From: Streptantibioticus parmotrematis
Lineage (GTDB): Bacteria > Actinomycetota > Actinomycetes > Streptomycetales > Streptomycetaceae
Direction of reading: 5' to 3'
Assembly: GCF_019890615.1 (NCBI RefSeq)
Contig: NZ_JAINVZ010000032.1
Coordinates: forward strand, 1 to 56,222
DNA: 56,222 bases
Positions within the stretch are counted from its first letter, which is position 1. Every line of letters begins with the position of its first letter. A program made the position numbers and the translations under genes. Shown piece by piece: positions 35,561 through 42,409 of this stretch. The notes under the pieces are model-generated. The model had not been told where the DNA came from and made no database searches. It was given only the letters and a program-made list of their open reading frames with translations.

Positions 35561-36052
35561 GTGAAGGTTACGGTACGCAGGACCGCGGGTGGGGTCGTGG
35601 CGGGTGTGCTCGGTGCGGTGGCTCTGGGGGTGGTCACGGCGGGGACGGCCGCGGCTGACGACGGGTTCGCCGACGACACCGTGGTGTGTTCAGGCGGGGT
35701 CGCGAACGTCTGCGCGCATCTGCAGTACGCGGGGACCGGCGGGGACCTGTCCTCGACCCAGGTGCGGGGGCAGGGGACGGCCGCCTCGGGGCAGCAGGTG
35801 ACGATCGACAGCGTCACTCTGAACGAGACGGTGGTGATCTGGATGGGGCCGCCGACCACGACCCAGGTGGCCACGACCGACCAGTCGACGACCTCCGGTG
35901 GCCAGGTGACCGGCACGACCGCGGCCGCGCAACGGCAGTACGGATTCGGGCACTCGAGCGTCTCGTACACCGTCACCGTGACCTATCAGGTCAACGGCGG
36001 TCCCGCGGCCACGGTGAACGCCACCGCCCCCTCCTACCTTCCCGTCGGCTGA
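35561..36052 (+). CDS. Secreted hypothetical protein
   Basis: A 163-residue protein starting at GTG 35561 (MKVTVRRTAGGVVAGVLGAV), with a clear Sec signal peptide and AAA cleavage near residue 32. The mature part is Thr/Ser/Gln-rich with beta-strand texture (VQYAGTGGDLSS-like, SGQQVTIDSVTLNETVVIWM, SVSYTVTVTYQVNGGPAAT). It looks like a small extracellular beta-sandwich. The two cysteines (VCSGGVANVC) may form a disulphide. No family is recognised. Confidence 0.75.
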   Translation: MKVTVRRTAGGVVAGVLGAVALGVVTAGTAAADDGFADDTVVCSGGVANVCAHLQYAGTGGDLSSTQVRGQGTAASGQQVTIDSVTLNETVVIWMGPPTTTQVATTDQSTTSGGQVTGTTAAAQRQYGFGHSSVSYTVTVTYQVNGGPAATVNATAPSYLPVG

Positions 36053-36084
36053 CCGCATCGCACGAACCGGCGCCGCGAGGTGCT

Positions 36085-36119
36085 CGGGCAGGCGCGGTTG
36101 CCCTGGCCGCGCCTGCCCG
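36085..36119. terminator. Bidirectional terminator between convergent genes
   Basis: CGGGCAGGCGCGG (36085-36097) pairs with CCGCGCCTGCCCG (36107-36119), giving a perfect 13-bp stem with a 9-base loop. It lies between the stop of the secreted protein gene and the stop of the FAD monooxygenase gene. Confidence 0.8.
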
Positions 36120-36121
36120 GG

Positions 36122-37246
36122 TCACTCGCCTCCGGTGATCATGTCGATCAGGCCGTTCGGGGCGTCGGGGCCGTACATGAGCTCGTGGAGTTCCACGGCG
36201 TCGGCGGCTTCCGCGACGCTGCGGGCGAACATGGCGTGTTCGTACTCGGCGAGCGCGGTCTCGGTGTCGTGGGGGTGCGCGGCGAGGGCGTCGCCGAGTT
36301 GGGCGGCGTCGTACATGGCCAGGTTGGCGCCTTCGCCGTTCGGCATCACGAGGTGGGCGGCGTCGCCGAGCAGGGTCACTCCGGGCACCCGGTCCCATCG
36401 GAGTCCGGCGGGCAGGGCGCTGATGGGGCGCAGGACCGGCGCGGTGTCGGCTTCGGTGATCAGCGCGGTGATCTCCGGCGCCCAGCCGTCGAATTCGCGC
36501 GCGATCCGGGTGGTGGCCGCGGCGGCGTCGCTGAAGTCGATGTCGGCGAACCATTCCTGCGGCTTGCGGAGCGCCACGTAGGTGTGAAGGGTGTCGCCGC
36601 TCTCCCGGTGGGCCTGGATCCCCTTCCCCGGCACCAGGGCGAAGAAGCCCCCGCCGCCGACCGCCTTCGCGGTGGCCGGGTGGCGGGTGTCCGCGTCGAG
36701 GAGGTAGGTCTCCACGTACGAGATGCCGCTGTACTCGGGTGTGGCTCCGGTCAGCAGCGGCCGGACCCGAGACCAGGCGCCGTCCGCTCCGACGAGCAGG
36801 CTCGTCGTGGTGGTGGCGCCGTCGGCGAACGTCACCTCGTGGCGGCCCTCGCCGAGGGGCCGGGTGCCGCTCACCTTGTGCCCCCAGCGGACGGTGCCGG
36901 GCGGAAGGGAGGCGAGCAGGATCCGGCGCAGCTCGCCGCGCTGCACTTCGGGGCGTCCGCCCGTGCCGTCGTCGGGCTGGTCCAGCAGCACGGTGCCGTC
37001 CGGCGCGAGGGCCCGTATCGCCTGACGGCCCTCCAGGACGAGACCGCGGAACTCGTCCTCCAGGTCTGCCGCCCGGAGCGCGGGCAGGCCGTTGTGGTCG
37101 TGGATGTCGAGCAGTCCGCCCTGTGAACGCGCGGTCGGGGAGGGCTCGGCCTCGTAGACGGTGGCCGCGATGCCGTGGAGGTGCAGCACGCGGGCGAGCG
37201 TGAGTCCTCCGAGGCCGGCGCCGATGATCGTGACGTGTGTGGTCAT
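36122..37246 (-). CDS. FAD-dependent monooxygenase, TetX-like
   Basis: A 374-residue group A flavoprotein monooxygenase. The N-terminal FAD motif reads HVTIIGAGLGGLTLARVLHL. RGELRRILLASLPPGTVRWG follows, with DGAWSRVRPLLTGATPEYSG and the second FAD motif VTLLGDAAHLVMPNGEGANL (GD). The group includes tetracycline-inactivating TetX and antibiotic-tailoring hydroxylases. The substrate here is unknown, but TetR control fits a xenobiotic-modifying role. The start at ATG 37246 is supported by AAGGAG. The first 50 bp upstream hold the first of three identical operators. Confidence 0.88.
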   Translation of the reverse strand: MTTHVTIIGAGLGGLTLARVLHLHGIAATVYEAEPSPTARSQGGLLDIHDHNGLPALRAADLEDEFRGLVLEGRQAIRALAPDGTVLLDQPDDGTGGRPEVQRGELRRILLASLPPGTVRWGHKVSGTRPLGEGRHEVTFADGATTTTSLLVGADGAWSRVRPLLTGATPEYSGISYVETYLLDADTRHPATAKAVGGGGFFALVPGKGIQAHRESGDTLHTYVALRKPQEWFADIDFSDAAAATTRIAREFDGWAPEITALITEADTAPVLRPISALPAGLRWDRVPGVTLLGDAAHLVMPNGEGANLAMYDAAQLGDALAAHPHDTETALAEYEHAMFARSVAEAADAVELHELMYGPDAPNGLIDMITGGE

Positions 37247-37297
37247 GGCCTTCTCCTTCCTGGTCGCGCGGGCCGCCGGGCGGGGCTCGACGGTCCC

Positions 37298-37368
37298 TGG
37301 AACGTCGTTCCAGCACACACCACGATGGAACGTCGTTCCAGAGCTTGTCAAGCTGGAACGTCGTTCCA
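37298..37368. promoter_or_regulatory. Three identical 15-bp palindromes spaced exactly 28 bp
   Basis: TGGAACGTCGTTCCA occurs without mismatch at 37298-37312, 37326-37340 and 37354-37368. Start-to-start distance is 28 bp in both intervals. The array fills the 142-bp space between the divergent FAD monooxygenase and TetR genes and is the obvious operator of that TetR protein. Confidence 0.92.
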
Positions 37369-37388
37369 ACGCCGTCTAGAGTGAGGGC

Positions 37389-38108
37389 ATGGCCGCCAGA
37401 ACGCGCCGTCCCGACCGACGGCAGGAACCGCTCACCCGGGAGCGCATCGTCGACGCCGCCGTCGAGCTCCTCGACACGGTGGGCGAGGACGGGCTCACCT
37501 TCCGCGCGCTGGCCGAGCGGCTCGCCACCGGTCCCGGCGCGATCTACTGGCACGTCGCGGGCAAGTCCGAGCTCCTGTCCGCCGCCACCGAGGCCGTCGT
37601 CACCGCCGCGGTGGCCGACGAGCCCACCGAGCCCACCGGGCCCGCGACGTCACCGCGGGACGGAATCCGCGCGGTCGCGCTCGGGCTGTTCGGCGCGACC
37701 GAACGGCATCCCTGGCTGGCGCCCCAGCTCGCGGCACAGCTCTCCCGCAGCCCCTGGGGGGCCGTGGCGCCGCGGATCTTCGAGAGCATCGGCCGGCAGG
37801 TACAGGCGCTGGGGGTCCCCCGGGACAGCTGGTTCACGGCGTCCTCCGCCCTCATGCACTACATCCTCGGCGCGGCGGGCCAGAACGCCGCGAACACCAC
37901 GAGCGCCGACACGTTCGGGCCCGGCGTGGACCGGGCGCGGTTCCTCGACGAGGTGTCGACGGCGTGGGAGAGCCTCGACCCGGACGAGTACCCGTTCACC
38001 CGGGCCGCCGCCGGACAGCTGCGCGGGCACGACGACCGCGAGCAGTTCCTCGCCGGGATCGACCTCGTCCTCGCCGGGATCAGCGCACTCCACCCGCCCG
38101 CCTCGTAG
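37389..38108 (+). CDS. TetR family regulator of the FAD monooxygenase
   Basis: A 239-residue TetR regulator. The HTH reads RERIVDAAVELLDTVGEDGL, then TFRALAERLATGPGAIYWHV. The C-terminal TetR_C_1-like domain includes SRSPWGAVAPRIFESIGRQV and ASSALMHYILGAAGQNAAN. The ATG at 37389 lies 20 bp after the last of three identical palindromes. It probably represses itself and the divergent monooxygenase until its ligand, possibly the monooxygenase substrate, binds. Confidence 0.92.
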   Translation: MAARTRRPDRRQEPLTRERIVDAAVELLDTVGEDGLTFRALAERLATGPGAIYWHVAGKSELLSAATEAVVTAAVADEPTEPTGPATSPRDGIRAVALGLFGATERHPWLAPQLAAQLSRSPWGAVAPRIFESIGRQVQALGVPRDSWFTASSALMHYILGAAGQNAANTTSADTFGPGVDRARFLDEVSTAWESLDPDEYPFTRAAAGQLRGHDDREQFLAGIDLVLAGISALHPPAS

Positions 38109-38375
38109 CCGCGTCCGGCACGAGCGCTCTCCGCGGGCGGTGGCATCCGGTCGGCGGTACCACCGCAGGCCGACGCGCCGACGCGTCACTCCACTGGGCC
38201 CGTGTGAAACGGAAGGCCGAGGCCGGTGTGGCGTGGGGTCGTGCGACGCGCCACGGCTGACGGTAAGTGTCGGAGCATCGGGGCTCGCCCCCGGGCGGTG
38301 AGGTATCGAGGGTGGGTGACGTCCTCGTGCGCTTCCTGCTGGTGACGGCGGTTCGGGACGGCGATCGGAGGCGGC

Positions 38376-39500
38376 ATGGTGCGGTGGCGTCGTCGGCTGG
38401 TGGGTGCGGAGCGGTTGCCGGTCCTGGTGCGGTACGGCCACCGGTCCTGGTGGGTACCGGCGGCGTTGTGCGTGGTGATCGTGGGCGCGGACGCGGCGAC
38501 GCCGCACTCGTTCGCCGCGGCCAGCTGGCTCGTCCTGGTGCCCGCCGTCGCCGGTGGGCTGTGCGGGCCCGTCGCGACCTCGGTCTTCGCCGTCGTGGTG
38601 ATCGGTGCCTATCCGCTGCTCGACGGCCGGTGGGGGCCGTCGCAAGGCCTCGGCGTCTTCTTCCTCGTGGTCGCCGGCTCCGCGCTCGCCGTACCGCTCA
38701 GCGTGCTGCGGGCGCGGGCCGCCCGCTACGTCGAACGGCTCCGGGGCGCCGCCGAGACGACGCGGCAGGTGGTGCTGCGTCCCGTGCCCGCGGGGTGGGG
38801 CGGCGTGGACTCGGCAGCGCGCTACCTGGCCGCCGACGTCGAGGCGCGCGTGGGCGGTGACTTCTACGACGTGCTGGCCACCCCGTACGGCGCGCGGGTC
38901 ATCCTCGGCGACGTGCAGGGCAAGGGGTTGCCGGCGGTGTCGGTGGCCGCGGCCCTCGTCGGCAGCTTCAGGGAGGCCGCGTTCCACGAGGAGGACCTGA
39001 TGACCGTCGCCTCCTGGCTGGAGGAACGGCTGCACCGGCAGAACACGCTGTCGACGCGGCTGGGCGCCACCGAGGAGCGTTTCGCCACCGCCGTCGTCAT
39101 TGGGTTCCCGCACGACGTACCGGGCGAGATCGCGGTGGTGAACTTCGGCCACGACGGTCCCCACGTCATGGGCCGCGGCGGCGTGCGGCAACTGCCCGCG
39201 GGGCAGGGTTCACCGATCGGGCTGGGGCACCTGACGGGAGGGCTGCCGCCGGTGCAGCGCGTGCCTCTCGGCCCGGACGACACGGTCCTGATCGTCTCGG
39301 ACGGTGTGACGGAGGCCCGCGACCGCGCGGGCACCTTCTTCCCGCTCCGCGCGCGTCTGGACGAACTGGCCGGGCGGTCCGACGAGAGCGCCGCGATCAC
39401 CCCGGAGCGCGTCGTCGACGACATCACCACCGCCGTCATGCGGCACACCGGTGGCCGCCGCTCCGACGACTGCGCCCTGCTGGCCGTGCGCAGGCCCTGA
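38376..39500 (+). CDS. Membrane PP2C/SpoIIE-type serine phosphatase
   Basis: A 374-residue protein with three to four N-terminal membrane segments (WWVPAALCVVIVGADAA, LVLVPAVAGGLCGPVATSV, GVFFLVVAGSALAVPLSVL). A cytoplasmic SpoIIE/PPM phosphatase domain follows: VEARVGGDFYDV, VILGDVQGKGLPAVSVAAAL, IVSDGVTEARD and SDDCALLAVRRP, with the metal-binding Asp residues intact. Such proteins dephosphorylate STAS antagonists in partner-switching pathways. The ATG at 38376 follows GGAGG. The sirtuin gene begins 40 bp downstream on the same strand. Confidence 0.9.
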   Translation: MVRWRRRLVGAERLPVLVRYGHRSWWVPAALCVVIVGADAATPHSFAAASWLVLVPAVAGGLCGPVATSVFAVVVIGAYPLLDGRWGPSQGLGVFFLVVAGSALAVPLSVLRARAARYVERLRGAAETTRQVVLRPVPAGWGGVDSAARYLAADVEARVGGDFYDVLATPYGARVILGDVQGKGLPAVSVAAALVGSFREAAFHEEDLMTVASWLEERLHRQNTLSTRLGATEERFATAVVIGFPHDVPGEIAVVNFGHDGPHVMGRGGVRQLPAGQGSPIGLGHLTGGLPPVQRVPLGPDDTVLIVSDGVTEARDRAGTFFPLRARLDELAGRSDESAAITPERVVDDITTAVMRHTGGRRSDDCALLAVRRP

Positions 39501-39540
39501 CGCGCGCGGCCTGTGACGGGCTGTTCCGTACCCTGGCGTC

Positions 39541-40452
39541 ATGCGGATGCGTCCCACTCTCAACTGGACCCCTGCGGAGGACCTGCCTCCCGCCACCATG
39601 GACCTCGGGCCGGTCGTCGACGCGTTGCGCACCGGCGGCGTGCTGGTGCTCAGCGGAGCGGGGATCTCCACGGAGTCCGGCATTCCCGACTACCGGGGCG
39701 AGGGCGGGAGCCTGAGCCGGCACACCCCGATGACCTACCAGGAGTTCACGGCCGGCGCCGCAGCCCGGCGCCGTTACTGGGCCCGCAGCCATCTCGGCCG
39801 CCGCACGTTCCGCCGCGCCCGCCCCAACGCCGGGCACCGTGCCGTGGCCGCGTTCCAGCGGCACGGCCTGCTGTCGGGGGTCATCACCCAGAACGTCGAC
39901 GGCCTGCACCAGGCCGCCGGCAGCGGCGCCGTCGTCGAACTGCACGGGAGCCTGGAGCGGGTCGTGTGTCTGTCCTGCGGCGACGTCAGCGCGCGCGGTG
40001 ACCTGGCCCGGCGGCTGGAGGCGGCCAACCCGGGCTTCGACCCGGTGGCCGCCGCGATCAACCCCGACGGTGACGCCGACCTCACCGACGACCAGGTGAG
40101 GGACTTCCGGGTGCTGCCCTGCGTGGTGTGCGGCGGGATCCTCAAACCGGACGTGGTGTTCTTCGGCGAGGCCGTCCCGGCAGCGCGAGTCGCTCACTGC
40201 CGGGACCTCGTGGGCGAGGCGTCCTCGCTGCTGGTCCTCGGCTCCTCGCTGACGGTGATGTCCGGCCTCCGCTTCGTCCGCCAGGCGGCCCGGGCGGGCA
40301 AGCCGGTGCTGATCGTCAACCGGGACCCGACCCGGGGTGACCCGCATGCCCTGACCCGCGTCGCGCTCCCGTTGGGTGCGGCTCTGGCCACGGTGGCCGA
40401 GCGGCTGGACGTCCCGGTCGGGGGCGACGAGGTGGCGCAAGTCGAGTCGTAG
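39541..40452 (+). CDS. Sir2-family NAD-dependent protein deacetylase
   Basis: A 303-residue sirtuin. The NAD site reads VLSGAGISTESGIPDYRGEG, with GVITQNVDGLHQAAGS and the catalytic His in VVELHGSLERVVCLSCG. The zinc cysteines are CLSC and CVVC, and ILKPDVVFFGEAVP and VLGSSLTVMSGLR follow. It removes acetyl or other acyl groups from protein lysines using NAD. It lies 40 bp after the SpoIIE-type phosphatase gene and is likely co-transcribed with it. Its 3' end converges on the VOC protein gene. Confidence 0.93.
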   Translation: MRMRPTLNWTPAEDLPPATMDLGPVVDALRTGGVLVLSGAGISTESGIPDYRGEGGSLSRHTPMTYQEFTAGAAARRRYWARSHLGRRTFRRARPNAGHRAVAAFQRHGLLSGVITQNVDGLHQAAGSGAVVELHGSLERVVCLSCGDVSARGDLARRLEAANPGFDPVAAAINPDGDADLTDDQVRDFRVLPCVVCGGILKPDVVFFGEAVPAARVAHCRDLVGEASSLLVLGSSLTVMSGLRFVRQAARAGKPVLIVNRDPTRGDPHALTRVALPLGAALATVAERLDVPVGGDEVAQVES

Positions 40453-40494
40453 CGGCGTGCGAGTCGAGCCGTAGTGACGTCGAGGGTGCGCCGG

Positions 40495-40860
40495 TCAGTG
40501 GCTCGTGTCGATCACGCAGAAGCGGTTTCCGTCGGGGTCGGCGAGGACCACGAAGTCGGGGTCGGCCGGGTACAGGTCCCACGCGACCCGATCGGCTCCG
40601 AGGCCGACCAGCCGCTCGACCTCGGCAGCCTGGTCGGCCGCGTCCCGCGCGTACAGGTCGAGATGCACGCGCGGACGGGGCTGGGGTGGCGTCTCGCTCG
40701 TGCCGAGTGCCACCTGCACGCCGTTCCCGGCGCGTGGCACCAGGACGACCCAGTCCTCTTGGGCCGGCTCTCGCGGCACGTAGTCCAGGGCCCGCGTCCA
40801 GAAGGCCGCGGCACGCCGCACGTTCGAGACACCCAGCACGACTGATCCAACGGTCACCAT
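40495..40860 (-). CDS. VOC (glyoxalase/bleomycin-resistance-like) protein
   Basis: A 121-residue protein with two beta-alpha-beta-beta-beta units: VVLGVSNVRRAAAFWTRALD, then VHLDLYARDAADQAAEVERL and DFVVLADPDGNRFCVIDT. The C-terminal LADPDGNRFCV block is the Glyoxalase_6 signature. It may bind a metal or a hydrophobic ligand; no substrate can be assigned. The start is ATG 40860, giving a full-length single-domain protein. Confidence 0.85.
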   Translation of the reverse strand: MVTVGSVVLGVSNVRRAAAFWTRALDYVPREPAQEDWVVLVPRAGNGVQVALGTSETPPQPRPRVHLDLYARDAADQAAEVERLVGLGADRVAWDLYPADPDFVVLADPDGNRFCVIDTSH

Positions 40861-40991
40861 GGGGCGAGTATGTCCGACGCCCGTGCTCTCACGCGTGCGC
40901 ATGCCGCGGGGCGCGTCGGCGGTGGCGCGGTGCCGTGGCCTCAGGTGTGCGTAACGCCGCCTCGTCGCTCGGGGCGGTCCGGCAGACGGCA

Positions 40992-41038
40992 ACTGCCGCT
41001 GCCGACACGGGCTTTGGGCCCGGCGCGGCAGCGGCAGT
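40992..41038 (-). terminator. Hairpin downstream of the C1 peptidase gene
   Basis: ACTGCCGCTGCCG (40992-41004) pairs exactly with CGGCAGCGGCAGT (41026-41038) around a 21-base loop. It lies 35 bp after the stop of the minus-strand peptidase gene. Confidence 0.7.
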
Positions 41039-41072
41039 CGTGGGAGTACGGCCGTCAGGTGACGGTCAGGGT

Positions 41073-41972
41073 TCAGCCCTGGGTGTCGAGCTTGCCGACG
41101 GAGTGGACCTCCGTGACGTCACCGGTGTTGAAGAAGTCCCAGGGCACGGTGAAGAATCCGCCGTCGCCCCAGCTGGTGCCCCAGCTGTTCTCGATCTTCA
41201 CGCCCTGGTCGTTGTAACCGACGATGGTCACCTCGTGGCCACCGATGACCGGGTCGCTGGAGGAGTCGCCGGGCAGGTAGCTGTAGTCCGACGCGGTCTG
41301 GGAGTTGAGGTTCTCGAAGCTCTGGTGGACCTGGAAGCCGATCACCACGGGCTCGCCCTGGGAGATGGCGTTCTCGATGTCGGAGCGGGCCGAATCGCCG
41401 CTGGTGGACAGCTCGTCGAAGCCGGAGAGCTTGTAGTTGGCCGCGTTGGCCCGCTCGTTGGCGTCCGGCTGGGTGGTGTAGTCGCTGGTGCCCTGCCAGT
41501 AGTCGGACTGGGTGTCGATGCCCTGCTGCTGTTCCATGGGCAGCGCCACGCTGGCGGTGGTGCCCTCGTCGTCGCCCTTGGCGATCTGCGCGTAGATGTA
41601 CATGGGGGCCATCGGCGCGCCGCTGATGCCCTGTTCGTTCATCACGATGCCGTAGGCGGAGTAGCCGGTGGCCCAGGCGACGCAGGCGCCGACCTGGCCC
41701 TGGTCGCCGGGCGAGAGGGCGTACTGGCTCAGGTCCGCGCTGTCCGGCGCGTCACCGGCGCGGCGGAACACGGCCTGGGCGCGGTGCGCCGTGAGGGCGT
41801 GGGCGTGTTCGGCGCGCGACTCCTTGAGGTTGAGGCCCATGCCGTGCAGGAAGTGGTGGGCGTGGGAGGCGGTGGTCTGGTCGGCCGCCGTCGCGGTGGC
41901 CGCCGTGAGGGCAGGGGTCAGGCAGGACAGGGCGATCGCGGCGGCGACGCCGGCTGCTATGCGCGGACGCAT
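41073..41972 (-). CDS. Secreted papain-like (C1) cysteine peptidase
   Basis: A 299-residue exported peptidase. A Sec signal peptide (AAGVAAAIALSCLTPALTAA) ends near ATAA. The catalytic region follows: the oxyanion Gln and nucleophilic Cys in GDQGQVGACVAWATGYSAYG, the His in IGGHEVTIVGYND, and the Asn in KIENSWGTSWGDGGFFTVPW. The pro-region is short and His-rich. It is probably active outside the cell in protein scavenging or peptide maturation. It starts at ATG 41972 behind GAGGAG. A hairpin (42009-42040) lies in the leader. Confidence 0.9.
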   Translation of the reverse strand: MRPRIAAGVAAAIALSCLTPALTAATATAADQTTASHAHHFLHGMGLNLKESRAEHAHALTAHRAQAVFRRAGDAPDSADLSQYALSPGDQGQVGACVAWATGYSAYGIVMNEQGISGAPMAPMYIYAQIAKGDDEGTTASVALPMEQQQGIDTQSDYWQGTSDYTTQPDANERANAANYKLSGFDELSTSGDSARSDIENAISQGEPVVIGFQVHQSFENLNSQTASDYSYLPGDSSSDPVIGGHEVTIVGYNDQGVKIENSWGTSWGDGGFFTVPWDFFNTGDVTEVHSVGKLDTQG

Positions 41973-42008
41973 CGTTTCTGGCTCCTCGATACTCAGTGGG
42001 GGCCGTGT

Positions 42009-42040
42009 CGGCACTCCGCCCGGTGAAGGGCGGAGTGCCG
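42009..42040 (-). promoter_or_regulatory. Leader hairpin of the C1 peptidase gene
   Basis: CGGCACTCCGCCC (42009-42021) pairs with GGGCGGAGTGCCG (42028-42040) around GGTGAA. It is 36 bp upstream of the peptidase ATG on the same strand, where it could act as attenuator or mRNA-stability element. It shares the core ACTCCGCCCGGTGA with the terminator at 42340. Confidence 0.5.
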
Positions 42041-42339
42041 GCACGGTGAGCTCGCCGGAGCGATTCCTTGGTGTTGCCTGTGGATCGCTCGCGGTGCCGA
42101 GGAACCTAGATCAGCAGGCATGAACCTGTCATGAGGGAAACAAGACAATGGCGTAAAGGTGACACGGGAGTGCGGTGGGGAACCCGGCACACCGGCGGAA
42201 ACCGGGGCATCGTCAGGGGTGTTGACGCCGGGCCTGCCCGGCCGGGACACCGCGATGCTCATCCTCGCCACCGTGGCGGCGGGGCTGCCGTACGGAATCC
42301 GGAGGCATGGCGGGCCGCCTGACCGGACGCGTCGAAGAA
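42041..42339. other. Intergenic region between the two secreted peptidase genes
   Basis: About 300 bp without coding texture on either strand. It should hold the promoter of the C1 peptidase gene. An AT-richer patch near 42105-42160 (AACCTAGATCAGCAGGCA, then ATGAGGGAAACAAGACAATG) is the best candidate. No further repeat was seen. Confidence 0.4.
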
Positions 42340-42387
42340 GACTCCGCCCGGTGAGCGCGCGGGGTCGCGCGCTCACCGGGCGGAGTC
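42340..42387 (-). terminator. 21-bp perfect-stem terminator after the S8 peptidase gene
   Basis: Bases 42340-42360 and 42367-42387 are exact reverse complements over 21 bp, with the loop GGGGTC. The stem starts GACTCCGCCCGGTGA. It lies 23 bp after the stop of the large peptidase gene and is the strongest hairpin in the window. Confidence 0.85.
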
Positions 42388-42409
42388 CTGGAGCACCGCG
42401 TCGTTGAGG

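Noticed and set aside
30765-37368. Evenly spaced repeats considered as CRISPR-like arrays
   Set aside because: Each array has only three units of 15 bp that are themselves palindromes between divergent regulator and target genes; no cas genes are present. They are operators.
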